Part shown: positions 33,410 through 40,097 of the stretch, one piece after another
Layout: every line of letters starts with the position of its first letter
How positions within the stretch are numbered: the stretch's first letter is position 1
NCBI RefSeq assembly: GCF_004519315.1
Contig: NZ_SOZE01000042.1
Coordinates: forward strand, 1-48,847
Length of the DNA stretch: 48,847 nt
Direction: 5' to 3'
Origin: Mucilaginibacter psychrotolerans
GTDB taxonomy: Bacteria > Bacteroidota > Bacteroidia > Sphingobacteriales > Sphingobacteriaceae
The notes under the pieces: model-generated
Databases searched by the model: none
What the model was told of the DNA's origin: nothing
The model's input: the letters and a program-made list of their open reading frames with translations, nothing else
Made by a program: the position numbers and the translations under genes

Positions 33410-33612
33410 CCCCGCCGGTTTAAGCGTCCCGCTTGAACCTTAGCATTGTAGTAAGCGTCGCGCTTACTACAACATTTTGCAACCTTAAAAATAGCCGCAT
33501 TTTAATCATGCAAGCCATTGGCATGTGTCAGGTACAGGAATAATATATTTCGTTACCTCAGCGAGACGCTGACGAAGGTGTAGGTTCAATCGGGACGCTT
33601 GAACCAGCGAGG
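33410..33612. repeat. MITE-like element, copy C
   Basis: This is a shorter, diverged copy (about 203 bp). Ends are CCCGCCGGTTTAAGCG and CGCTTGAACCAGCGAGG. Hairpins are TTGTAGTAAGCG TCG CGCTTACTACAA (12-bp stem, perfect) and CAGCG AGA CGCTG near 33560. The middle segment has lost about 30 bp relative to copies A and B. The rest of the 33315-33915 gap holds two promoters, an R1-related fragment and the yceI operator. Confidence 0.82.
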
Positions 33613-33636
33613 TTTCTGATTCGCTCTGTGTTGTGG

Positions 33637-33690
33637 CTCTGCCTGCCGAGGGTTGCCACGCTATCGCGTGCAATGACGATGTCGAGAAAA
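33637..33690. repeat. R1-related repeat fragment
   Basis: CTGCCTGCCGAGGGTTGCCA and CGTGCAATGACGATGTCGAG correspond to the CTGCCGAGGATTGC and CGCAAAGACGATGG..GAG blocks of the R1 units near 2200-4150, with the middle changed. Confidence 0.55.
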
Positions 33691-33803
33691 TCCCGATTAG
33701 ATGAAGGAAAACTTAACACATACTTCACGTTTTAATATCTTCCATCCTCCCCTTTTTATTGCTTATTTGCCTAAACAATAACCTTAAAATAAGTGTTATA
33801 ACC

Positions 33804-33811
33804 TATATTTG
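33804..33811 (+). promoter_or_regulatory. Upstream TATATTTG box
   Basis: An exact TAnnTTTG match lies 60 bp upstream of an identical box. It could be a second promoter of the yceI gene. Confidence 0.5.
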
Positions 33812-33836
33812 TCTACCAAGTGTAAAATCGATAGTA

Positions 33837-33864
33837 AATAATAGATGTTTAAACATCTATTATT
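33837..33864. promoter_or_regulatory. Perfect 28-bp palindrome, probable operator
   Basis: Half-site AATAATAGATGTTT is followed directly by its exact complement, with no spacer. The right end shares one base with the TATATTTG box at 33864, so a bound dimer would cover the -33 region and block polymerase. yceI-type genes in related bacteria are often controlled by MarR-type repressors that bind palindromes of this kind; no regulator gene is in this window. Confidence 0.65.
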
Positions 33865-33871
33865 ATATTTG
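33864..33871 (+). promoter_or_regulatory. yceI -7 promoter box (TATATTTG)
   Basis: An exact TAnnTTTG match lies 45 bp before the ATG at 33916, giving a leader of about 39 nt. It abuts the 28-bp palindrome. Confidence 0.7.
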
Positions 33872-33915
33872 TATCATCATTCAACAGAGAAACAAAATTT
33901 AAAACATAAAATATC

Positions 33916-34449
33916 ATGGCAACAGCAACAAAATGGGTTTTAGACCCTATGCACTCAGAAGTACAATTTAAAGTAAAACACTTAGTAATATCAACCGTAA
34001 CCGGTTCTTTCAAAACATTCGAAGGCGAACTGAGCACCGAAAGCGAAGATTTCGATGGCGCTGACGTAAGCTTCTCCTTAGATGTGGCTAGCATCGATAC
34101 CAATCAGGAAATGCGTGATGGCCACCTGAAATCAGGCGAGTTCTTCGATGCAGAAACCTATCCAAAAATCAGCTTTAAATCAACTGCCTTCACCAAAGAT
34201 GGCGACGACTATAAATTAACCGGCGACTTAACGATTAAAGACGTTACCAAATCTGTAACCCTTGATGTTGAGCACGGTGGTGTAGCTGGCGATTTCTACG
34301 GTAACACCAAAGCAGGTTTCGAAGTAACCGGCAAAATAAACCGTAAAGATTTCGGTTTGGTTTGGGATGGCGTAACCGAAGCAGGTTCGGTAGTGTTGGG
34401 TTCAGACATTAAGCTGATCATCAACGTACAGTTTGCAAAACAAGCGTAA
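33916..34449 (+). CDS. YceI family protein
   Basis: This 177-residue lipocalin-like protein starts 'MATATKWVLDPMHSEVQFKV', with the typical 'W-x-l-D-x-x-H-S-x-v-x-F-x-v-k-H' beginning. 'GSFKTFEGELST', 'HLKSGEFFDAETYPKISFKS' and a terminal 'GSDIKLIINVQF' are all family signatures. YceI proteins bind polyisoprenoids or amphiphiles. There is no signal peptide, so this one is cytoplasmic, unlike E. coli YceI. It has its own promoter and a striking operator-like palindrome. Confidence 0.93.
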   Translation: MATATKWVLDPMHSEVQFKVKHLVISTVTGSFKTFEGELSTESEDFDGADVSFSLDVASIDTNQEMRDGHLKSGEFFDAETYPKISFKSTAFTKDGDDYKLTGDLTIKDVTKSVTLDVEHGGVAGDFYGNTKAGFEVTGKINRKDFGLVWDGVTEAGSVVLGSDIKLIINVQFAKQA

Positions 34450-34451
34450 TT

Positions 34452-34484
34452 GATTTCGGAATTCGGATTTGGGAATTCGGATTT
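34452..34484. repeat. Tandem GGAATTCGGATTT repeat
   Basis: TTTCGGAATTCGGATTT and GGGAATTCGGATTTT follow each other directly after the yceI stop; a third partial unit (GATTTCGGATTTC) lies at 34539-34551. Confidence 0.5.
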
Positions 34485-34494
34485 TAAATCAAGC

Positions 34495-34527
34495 AGATTT
34501 GTCAACTTTTAAAAAGTTGACAAATCT
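34495..34527. terminator. Palindromic hairpin after yceI
   Basis: A 16-bp perfect stem, AGATTTGTCAACTTTT and its complement around a single A, lies 45 bp after the yceI stop. It has no T run, and the very short loop suggests a DNA palindrome or repeat rather than a classical terminator. Confidence 0.5.
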
Positions 34528-34567
34528 TGAAAAGTTTGATTTCGGATTTCAAAAAAACAGGCAATGT

Positions 34568-34793
34568 GGTCAAAAATGGTTGGTAATAAGTTCAGATAAA
34601 ATTACTATAGTTTTTTCATTCGAGAAATAAAATCTGCTTATAGCATTCCATGCGACATATTTGTTGTTGGCTGTGCTCTTTTATGGCTAAGAAAACTCGC
34701 CTTTAAAAAATCAATTGGAACCAACTTCAATTAGGAAAAGACATTTAATTGATAATCAATATTATACGAGGGTTTCACCAACCATTTTTGACC
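34568..34793. mobile_element. Candidate 226-bp non-autonomous element with 17-bp TIRs
   Basis: GGTCAAAAATGGTTGGT (34568-34584) is repeated in exact inverse at 34777-34793. The 192 bp between are AT-rich, have no ORF, and contain the recurring 13-mer ATTGATAATCAAT at 34748. No clear target duplication was seen. This fills most of the 34450-34897 gap. Confidence 0.6.
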
Positions 34794-34807
34794 AGTATGT
34801 CAAAAAA

Positions 34808-34848
34808 CAAAACACCGTTCGGAATTGCCCGGGTGGTGTTTTGCTTTT
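34808..34848. terminator. Terminator-like hairpin
   Basis: CAAAACACC (34808-34816) pairs with GGTGTTTTG (34835-34843), followed by CTTTTA on the plus strand and by TTTTTTG on the minus strand. It lies 50 bp before the lipoprotein gene and could isolate it from upstream reads. Confidence 0.5.
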
Positions 34849-34897
34849 ATCGCTATTCGTAAGGTAAATATGCTTATATTCGATAGCATAAAGCTAC

Positions 34898-35668
34898 ATG
34901 AAAATAATACCGCTTTTGCTGCTCGCGTGCGTACTTTTTGCGTGTACAAACACTCCCGTTAAAACGTCGGCCCCTACTGCGCAGCCTAAAAAAGTTACTA
35001 CCGATGTGATAGCAGCTACAGACAGCGATTCTATTGATATATCCACAGATATCAGCGAGAAGAAGTTCATCAAAAAAGCTAAAATAAAACGCATACTTAA
35101 ATACTACCCCGAAATAGATCAGGAAGTCCCGGAGCCCCCGGATGAGACTTATGCCTCGAGAGGAAAAAATACTCCGGAAATACAACCCGAGGATGATCAC
35201 AAAATTATTTTCGGTTGTGAGGCTTGCCAGGACGAGTACTTCGAGCTTTATGCTTATTTTTTATATAAGCGGGATGGCGGGAATCAATACAGCACGCAAC
35301 GAAAAACGCTTATTAAGCTTTACAGAGATATTAACCACATTATGATGACTTTAACGGGCGGCGGTACTTATTTTGGCCATCAGTACAAGCGTATTTTGGG
35401 CTACGCCGAATATTCTGTATATCTTTATCTTAAAAATAAGGACGACTATTACCACAAAATCTACTCAATAGTCAATCAAAAGCAACTCTATATTAAATCG
35501 CTTAAACAGTATATCAACGACGAAATAAGTAATGATTTAAGCTCTACGCCCAATGAACAAATTGCGCTCAGGAAGGAGCTCTTTAAAACCGTAACCGAAA
35601 TTGATGGTTTACTTACCGAATACTTTTACCTGGATGCCGTGAGGGAGTTCCAATATTCCCATTACTAA
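34898..35668 (+). CDS. Hypothetical lipoprotein
   Basis: This 256-residue protein has a lipobox in 'MKIIPLLLLACVLFACTN' (Cys16). After a low-complexity Thr/Ser/Ala linker comes a highly charged stretch 'KKFIKKAKIKRILKYYPEID', then 'IIFGCEACQDEYFELYAYFL' with a CxxC pair, and a helical C-terminal half with 'LIKLYRDINHIMMTLTGGGT'. No family is recognised. It is probably anchored in the envelope and stands alone. Confidence 0.68.
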   Translation: MKIIPLLLLACVLFACTNTPVKTSAPTAQPKKVTTDVIAATDSDSIDISTDISEKKFIKKAKIKRILKYYPEIDQEVPEPPDETYASRGKNTPEIQPEDDHKIIFGCEACQDEYFELYAYFLYKRDGGNQYSTQRKTLIKLYRDINHIMMTLTGGGTYFGHQYKRILGYAEYSVYLYLKNKDDYYHKIYSIVNQKQLYIKSLKQYINDEISNDLSSTPNEQIALRKELFKTVTEIDGLLTEYFYLDAVREFQYSHY

Positions 35669-36025
35669 AGCGTTTAATACTAATACCGGAAAAGTTCAGT
35701 GATAAATCCGAAATTGAAAATTCATAAATTCTTATCGCTTTCATAGTGTTTGAATTTAATATCCAACTCATGCATAAACCATGCCCAAATTGGCAACCTT
35801 ATCCTTTTTTAAAAATCTATACTTGAGCCGATTAGATTGGTCAACTCTTAAAGTTCAGACATCAAATTGATCACCAACGTACAGCCCGAAAAACAGGTGA
35901 AAGTAGTTTTGGTCCCGATAGCTACCGGATCCCGGTTATAATATTGGGAGAGAAGTTCTTGAGAAAAAGTAAATTAGGCCGGGTACGTTAGGTTCGATAC
36001 ATTTATAAAAATATTTTAACAGGTC
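35669..36025. other. 357-bp gap with a yceI 3' fragment
   Basis: There is no full gene here. Positions 35854-35900 read S-D-I-K-L-I-T-N-V-Q-P-E-K-Q-V in frame and match the last 15 codons of the YceI gene (SDIKLIINVQFAKQA), also at DNA level. This suggests the tail of a lost second copy. The rest is AT-rich with nothing recognisable. Confidence 0.5.
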
Positions 36026-36901
36026 ATGTCAAGGTTGATTTTTTATGCCCTTTGCCTCGTGTCAATCGGTTCACTAACCACTAACCCCTCTATTGCTCAA
36101 ACCGACTTTGAAAGTAAAGCAAGCAGAAAAATTATAGTAAAATATAAGATCAAAGAGATTGTATCTTATTTGTCGCCTGAAGAAGGTAAGCCTGGTGACA
36201 GTATTCCTGTTGATAATATGTTCTTTGATAAACACGGGGTATGTATACGCAAGACAACGAACAACTATACTGACATATTTTATTACAATTCAAAAAAACA
36301 AAAGGTAAAACAAGTCTATATTGGAAAAAACCAAACTGACTCAACAGTAATTATTTTCGAATACGATGATAGGGGCAACATGATACTATCTAAAAAAATA
36401 AGAACCAGTCAAGATGATAAATTTAAAGATCTCTACTTTATACATCAATTCACCTACAATTCTGATAACGAAGTTTTAACCGATGTTTGGATAGATCGAA
36501 AAGGCGAAATACAAAATAGTGAAAAACGCGAATATTTCCCCGCAGAACCTAATAGTGGAATTCAAAAAGTGGTGAAATATTACGATATGTATGGAAGGGC
36601 ATATCAAATCAAAAAGAGCTATACTGACTGCAGAATTATTACGTACGATATAGGCGACACCGTAAACACTGTTAGTTACGAACAATTTTTAGATAAAGAC
36701 CAAAAAATAGTAAAAGTGATAAACCATCGTCATTTTGGTCCTCATGCTTTTGACATGGTTGAAAAAATGGGTCATGGAATTATTCCAACAACTACCGTAA
36801 CAGAATTTTATAGGTATAACGAATATGGTTTATGTTCCGAGAGATCAACCTACCGTGAAGGAAAATTGATTGAGAAGCAAACCTGGTATTATAGAAAATA
36901 G
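36026..36901 (+). CDS. Secreted YD-like repeat protein
   Basis: This 291-residue protein has a signal peptide (MSRLIFYALCLVSIGSLTTN..IAQ). It contains several beta-hairpin units of RHS/YD type: 'DIFYYNSKKQKVKQVY', 'IFEYDDRGNMILSKKI', 'FTYNSDNEVLTDVWIDRKGE', 'YYDMYGRAYQIKKSY' and 'FYRYNEYGLCSERSTYREGK'. Small exported proteins of this style are common in Bacteroidetes and usually lack an assigned role. It is too short to be a full RHS toxin carrier, and no toxin domain or immunity gene is evident. Confidence 0.7.
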   Translation: MSRLIFYALCLVSIGSLTTNPSIAQTDFESKASRKIIVKYKIKEIVSYLSPEEGKPGDSIPVDNMFFDKHGVCIRKTTNNYTDIFYYNSKKQKVKQVYIGKNQTDSTVIIFEYDDRGNMILSKKIRTSQDDKFKDLYFIHQFTYNSDNEVLTDVWIDRKGEIQNSEKREYFPAEPNSGIQKVVKYYDMYGRAYQIKKSYTDCRIITYDIGDTVNTVSYEQFLDKDQKIVKVINHRHFGPHAFDMVEKMGHGIIPTTTVTEFYRYNEYGLCSERSTYREGKLIEKQTWYYRK

Positions 36902-36991
36902 CCTATTGTCCTTGATAGGGGAATGAATATTGCTATAGATAACTTAATCCCAAAAGCTTTCGGGACGAATTACGATATTTGCTAAATAACT

Positions 36992-37612
36992 ATGCTCATT
37001 AAAATATACCCTGAGAACCCCAACCCAAAAGCCATTGAGCAAGTTGCCGATGTGCTGCGTAAGGGGGGGCTCATTATTTACCCTACCGATACGGTTTATG
37101 GCCTAGGCTGTGATATTACCAACCATAAAGCCATCGAGGCTATCTGCAAGATACGTGGCATCAAACCCGAGAAGGCAAATTTCTCGTTCATATGTTACGA
37201 CCTGAGCCACATATCAGATTATATCAAACCGATAGATAACACCACCTTCAGGGTGCTGAAGAAAGCTTTACCGGGGCCATTCACCTTTATCTTCAATGCC
37301 AGCCACGCGGTACCCAAGCTGCTTAGCTCCAACAAAAAAACGGTCGGTATCCGTGTGCCTGATAACAATATCGCGCGCGAAATTGTGAAAGCATTGGGCA
37401 ACCCTATCCTATCTACCTCCATACACGACGAGGACGACATTATCGAGTACTCTACCGACCCGGAACTGATCTACGAGAAATACCAGGACCTGGTAGATAT
37501 TGTTATCGATGGCGGCTACGGCGACAACGTGCCGTCTACCGTAGTAGATTGCACCGGCGGCGATTTCGAGGTTATCCGCGAAGGCAAAGGCGTGCTGGAA
37601 GATTATTTGTAA
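36992..37612 (+). CDS. Sua5/YciO/YrdC family protein (threonylcarbamoyl-AMP synthase-like)
   Basis: This 206-residue protein has the dsRNA/ATP-binding YrdC fold: 'GGLIIYPTDTVYGLGCD', 'ICKIRGIKPEKANFSFIC', 'ALPGPFTFIF', 'TVGIRVPDN' and 'ILSTSIHDEDD'. Full Sua5/TsaC make threonylcarbamoyl-AMP for the tRNA t6A modification. The short form without the Sua5 C-terminal domain and the 'SFICYDL' variant look nearer to YciO, whose role is less certain. The S2P-like gene follows after 34 bp and may be co-transcribed. Confidence 0.85.
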   Translation: MLIKIYPENPNPKAIEQVADVLRKGGLIIYPTDTVYGLGCDITNHKAIEAICKIRGIKPEKANFSFICYDLSHISDYIKPIDNTTFRVLKKALPGPFTFIFNASHAVPKLLSSNKKTVGIRVPDNNIAREIVKALGNPILSTSIHDEDDIIEYSTDPELIYEKYQDLVDIVIDGGYGDNVPSTVVDCTGGDFEVIREGKGVLEDYL

Positions 37613-37646
37613 TTGAAATTAAGGGAATATACGCTATTTTCCCACG

Positions 37647-38828
37647 ATGAACGAGAATTGGCTTTACCTCACTTTATTTGCGCTTGTTGGTTGGCTGGTG
37701 ATCAACGCTGTAAGGTTTGTTATCATCCTCCTGCATGAACTGGGCCACGCGCTGCCCGCGCTCTACTTTACCCGAGGCCCGGTTACCGTATACATCGGCT
37801 CGTATGGCGAAGATGAGGGACCAAAAATTCGCTTAGGCCATTTAACCATCAGGATAAAGCCCCGCCTCTCCTACTTGCGTGCCGGCGGTATGTGCAAACA
37901 TGAAGCCGTACCATCAGCCTGGCAAAATATTGTTATCATAGTGGCAGGACCGGTGATAACTTTCCTGATCGCTTTGCTGCTGTTCCCTTTCGTTTTATAT
38001 GACGGTTTACACGGTTCGTTGAAGATCGTTATTGTATTGTTCTTTTTCGCTGCACTGATCAGTTTGGTTCACAGCTTATACCCCCGAAAACTGGAGTATA
38101 ACGCTGAACTCTATTCTGATGGGCAACTGATAGCAAACGTGTTAAAACTAAAAACAGCCAACAAATACCTGTTTAAAGCAGCCGCTTTTTTTGAGCATGA
38201 TCAATTCCGGGAAACCCTGGCTGAACTGGACAAGATAGATAAGCGATACCTCAACGAATACATCGCCAGCCTGTATATCCAATGCTATGTAGAGCTGAAG
38301 CAATTCGGCAAGCTTACGGAGTTCAAAGAAAAATACATGAATGCTGGGCTGATGGCTTCACTCACCTCTTATAACGCCATCAACCTGTCGTTTGCCAACA
38401 TACAGCTAAAAGAATACCCTGAAGCGCTGGCGCTGCTGAATAAGGCCATCGACCTGGACGATGAGAGTTACTACGCATACAATAACCGTGGCTTTGTGCA
38501 CAATCTGTTGGGCAACTACGCTTCGGCCAAAGCCGATTTAGATAAGGCCTGCAAACTCGACCCGAACGCTGCCTACTCGGTAACCAACCGTGCATACGCC
38601 AACATTAAGCTTGGATTGATGGATGAGGCTTTAGTCGACATTAACCGTTCGATGGAACTGAACGAGCATAACGCCTACATCTACCTGGTGCAGGGCATGT
38701 ACCAGTTGGAAACCGGTCGGCCCGGCGAGGCCCTGGCCAACTTCGAAAAAGCAAAAAATATGGAAGCTACTACAGTATTGGTAGATGATTATATAGCCCT
38801 TGCGAAAAGCAAGCTTTTGCAGCCCTAA
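37647..38828 (+). CDS. Site-2-protease-like membrane protein fused to TPRs
   Basis: This 393-residue fusion has transmembrane helices and the zinc motif HELGH (30-34) in 'FVIILLHELGHALPALYFT', as in M50 metalloproteases. Further helices span 'NIVIIVAGPVITFLIALLLF' and 'IVIVLFFFAALISLVHSLYP'. The third ligand Asp is likely in 'ELYSDGQLIAN' (about 154-164). From about residue 215 to the end are tetratricopeptide repeats, for example 'PEALALLNKAIDLDDESYYA' and 'YAYNNRGFVHNLLGNYASAK'. It probably cuts within the membrane, with cytosolic TPRs recruiting substrate. No anti-sigma factor is adjacent. Confidence 0.83.
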   Translation: MNENWLYLTLFALVGWLVINAVRFVIILLHELGHALPALYFTRGPVTVYIGSYGEDEGPKIRLGHLTIRIKPRLSYLRAGGMCKHEAVPSAWQNIVIIVAGPVITFLIALLLFPFVLYDGLHGSLKIVIVLFFFAALISLVHSLYPRKLEYNAELYSDGQLIANVLKLKTANKYLFKAAAFFEHDQFRETLAELDKIDKRYLNEYIASLYIQCYVELKQFGKLTEFKEKYMNAGLMASLTSYNAINLSFANIQLKEYPEALALLNKAIDLDDESYYAYNNRGFVHNLLGNYASAKADLDKACKLDPNAAYSVTNRAYANIKLGLMDEALVDINRSMELNEHNAYIYLVQGMYQLETGRPGEALANFEKAKNMEATTVLVDDYIALAKSKLLQP

Positions 38829-38874
38829 AACGAAGAAAAACAAAGAAAATTGAAGAAATTCAAGGAAAAATACG

Positions 38875-39666
38875 CTAGCATTTTATGCCCGCTATAAAGC
38901 CCGGTATCTTCTCCATATAACCTTCAGTCCCCAATAACTTAACGAACGCGCTACCCACAATTGCCCCATTGGCGTACTGGCAAGCCTTGCTGAACGAAGC
39001 ATGATCTGATATACCGAAGCCAATGATGGTTGGGTTGTTCAGCGCCATAGCCTCCACACGGTTGTAATAGCCTTCGATGCTATCGGTAAGCTGCAGGTTG
39101 CCGCCGGTGATGGATGAGGAGGATAGCAGGTAAATAAAACTATTGCTCAGGGCATCTATCTTGCGGATGCGTTCTTCTGAAGTTTGTGGCGTAACCAGGA
39201 ATATATTGCTGAGGTTATTATCTTCGAAATAATTGCTGTACAGCATTTCGTACTCGTACATAGGCAAATCCGGCACAATAATGCCATCTACACCAACCGC
39301 AGCTGCATCCTTGCAGAAACGCTCTACACCGTACTGTACTATAGGGTTTACGTAGCCCATTAGCAAAATAGGGATACTCACGCGCTGGCGAATATCTTTC
39401 AGTTGCTCAAACAACACCGTAAGCGTCATACCGTTATGTAAGGCTTGCTCCGAGCTATGCTGTATGGTAGGCCCGTCAGCAACCGGGTCTGAGTACGGGA
39501 ACCCTATCTCCAGGAAATCGGCACCTGCTTTTTCCAAAGCCTCGGCAATATCAACCGTTGCATCCAGCGCAGGGTAACCGGCTGTAAAGTAAATAGATAG
39601 CAGGTCGTGCTTTTTAGCGGCGAAAAGTTTGTTCAACCGGTTCATGGGGGTAATCGTATCAGCCAT
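38875..39666 (-). CDS. trpA: Tryptophan synthase alpha chain
   Basis: This 263-residue enzyme cleaves indole-3-glycerol phosphate to indole, which passes to TrpB. The catalytic pair is Glu53 in 'FLEIGFPYSDP' and Asp64 in 'VADGPTIQHSS'. The phosphate-binding end is 'GFGISDHASFSKAC' and 'GAIVGSAFVKLL'. Length is standard. The rest of the trp operon is absent upstream and a 431-bp gap precedes it, with its own TAnnTTTG box just before the ATG. So it is isolated here, whereas trpA usually closes the operon. Confidence 0.96.
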   Translation of the reverse strand: MADTITPMNRLNKLFAAKKHDLLSIYFTAGYPALDATVDIAEALEKAGADFLEIGFPYSDPVADGPTIQHSSEQALHNGMTLTVLFEQLKDIRQRVSIPILLMGYVNPIVQYGVERFCKDAAAVGVDGIIVPDLPMYEYEMLYSNYFEDNNLSNIFLVTPQTSEERIRKIDALSNSFIYLLSSSSITGGNLQLTDSIEGYYNRVEAMALNNPTIIGFGISDHASFSKACQYANGAIVGSAFVKLLGTEGYMEKIPGFIAGIKC

Positions 39667-40097
39667 ATGCTACAAAAATATTGTTAAAAATTAGCTTTCG
39701 GCAGGTTTATCAGAAACTTTTTAAGGGAGGCCCGGCGGGCAGGGTAGATTACAAATACACTGCGGGTGCCTAATCCTGATTAGGGTTTACGCAAGGTGTT
39801 CCACTTTGCATCCAAAATGCATTTCACTTATTTTATTTAAGTATTTAACAATAAGCCCATTACGACCATTACCTAAATGATAGGGGTGTTCCAAAGTGTT
39901 CCGCTCAATTCATTAAAGCATTGATAATCAATACCATTTAAAAAATAAGTGTTCCACGCGCAAAGTGGAACACCTGTGCCGAAAAGCCGGGTTCTGCCCG
40001 CCTTGTTTACCCCTACATCGTCGGCCATTACAGGCCTTGCCGGTTAAGGGCGATCGCATTAAAACATTTAAGCAGTATTATTGTCCTTTATCAAGCA
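39667..40097. other. 431-bp divergent gap with GTGTTCC motif cluster
   Basis: The gap between trpA and the AI-2E family gene holds no ORF of note. It contains four GTGTTCC sites on the plus strand (39797, 39886, 39896, 39949) and one inverted copy. The last two form a hairpin with stem GTGTTCCAC / GTGGAACAC and a 7-nt loop (39949-39973). A 15-bp pair, GGTGTTCCACTTTGC at 39795 and its complement at 39960, encloses 150 bp. The 13-mer ATTGATAATCAAT lies at 39920. Confidence 0.5.
39673..39680 (-). promoter_or_regulatory. trpA -7 promoter box (TATTTTTG)
   Basis: An exact TAnnTTTG match on the minus strand ends six bases before the trpA ATG. Transcription would start at or almost at the start codon, giving a leaderless or nearly leaderless mRNA. 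Confidence 0.6.

Noticed and set aside
34898..35668. TraB- or phage-like lipoprotein
   Set aside because: Only the lipobox and one CxxC pair could be seen; naming a family would be a guess.
36026..36901. RHS-type polymorphic toxin
   Set aside because: The YD-like units are present, but the protein is short, has no toxin domain and no immunity gene next to it.
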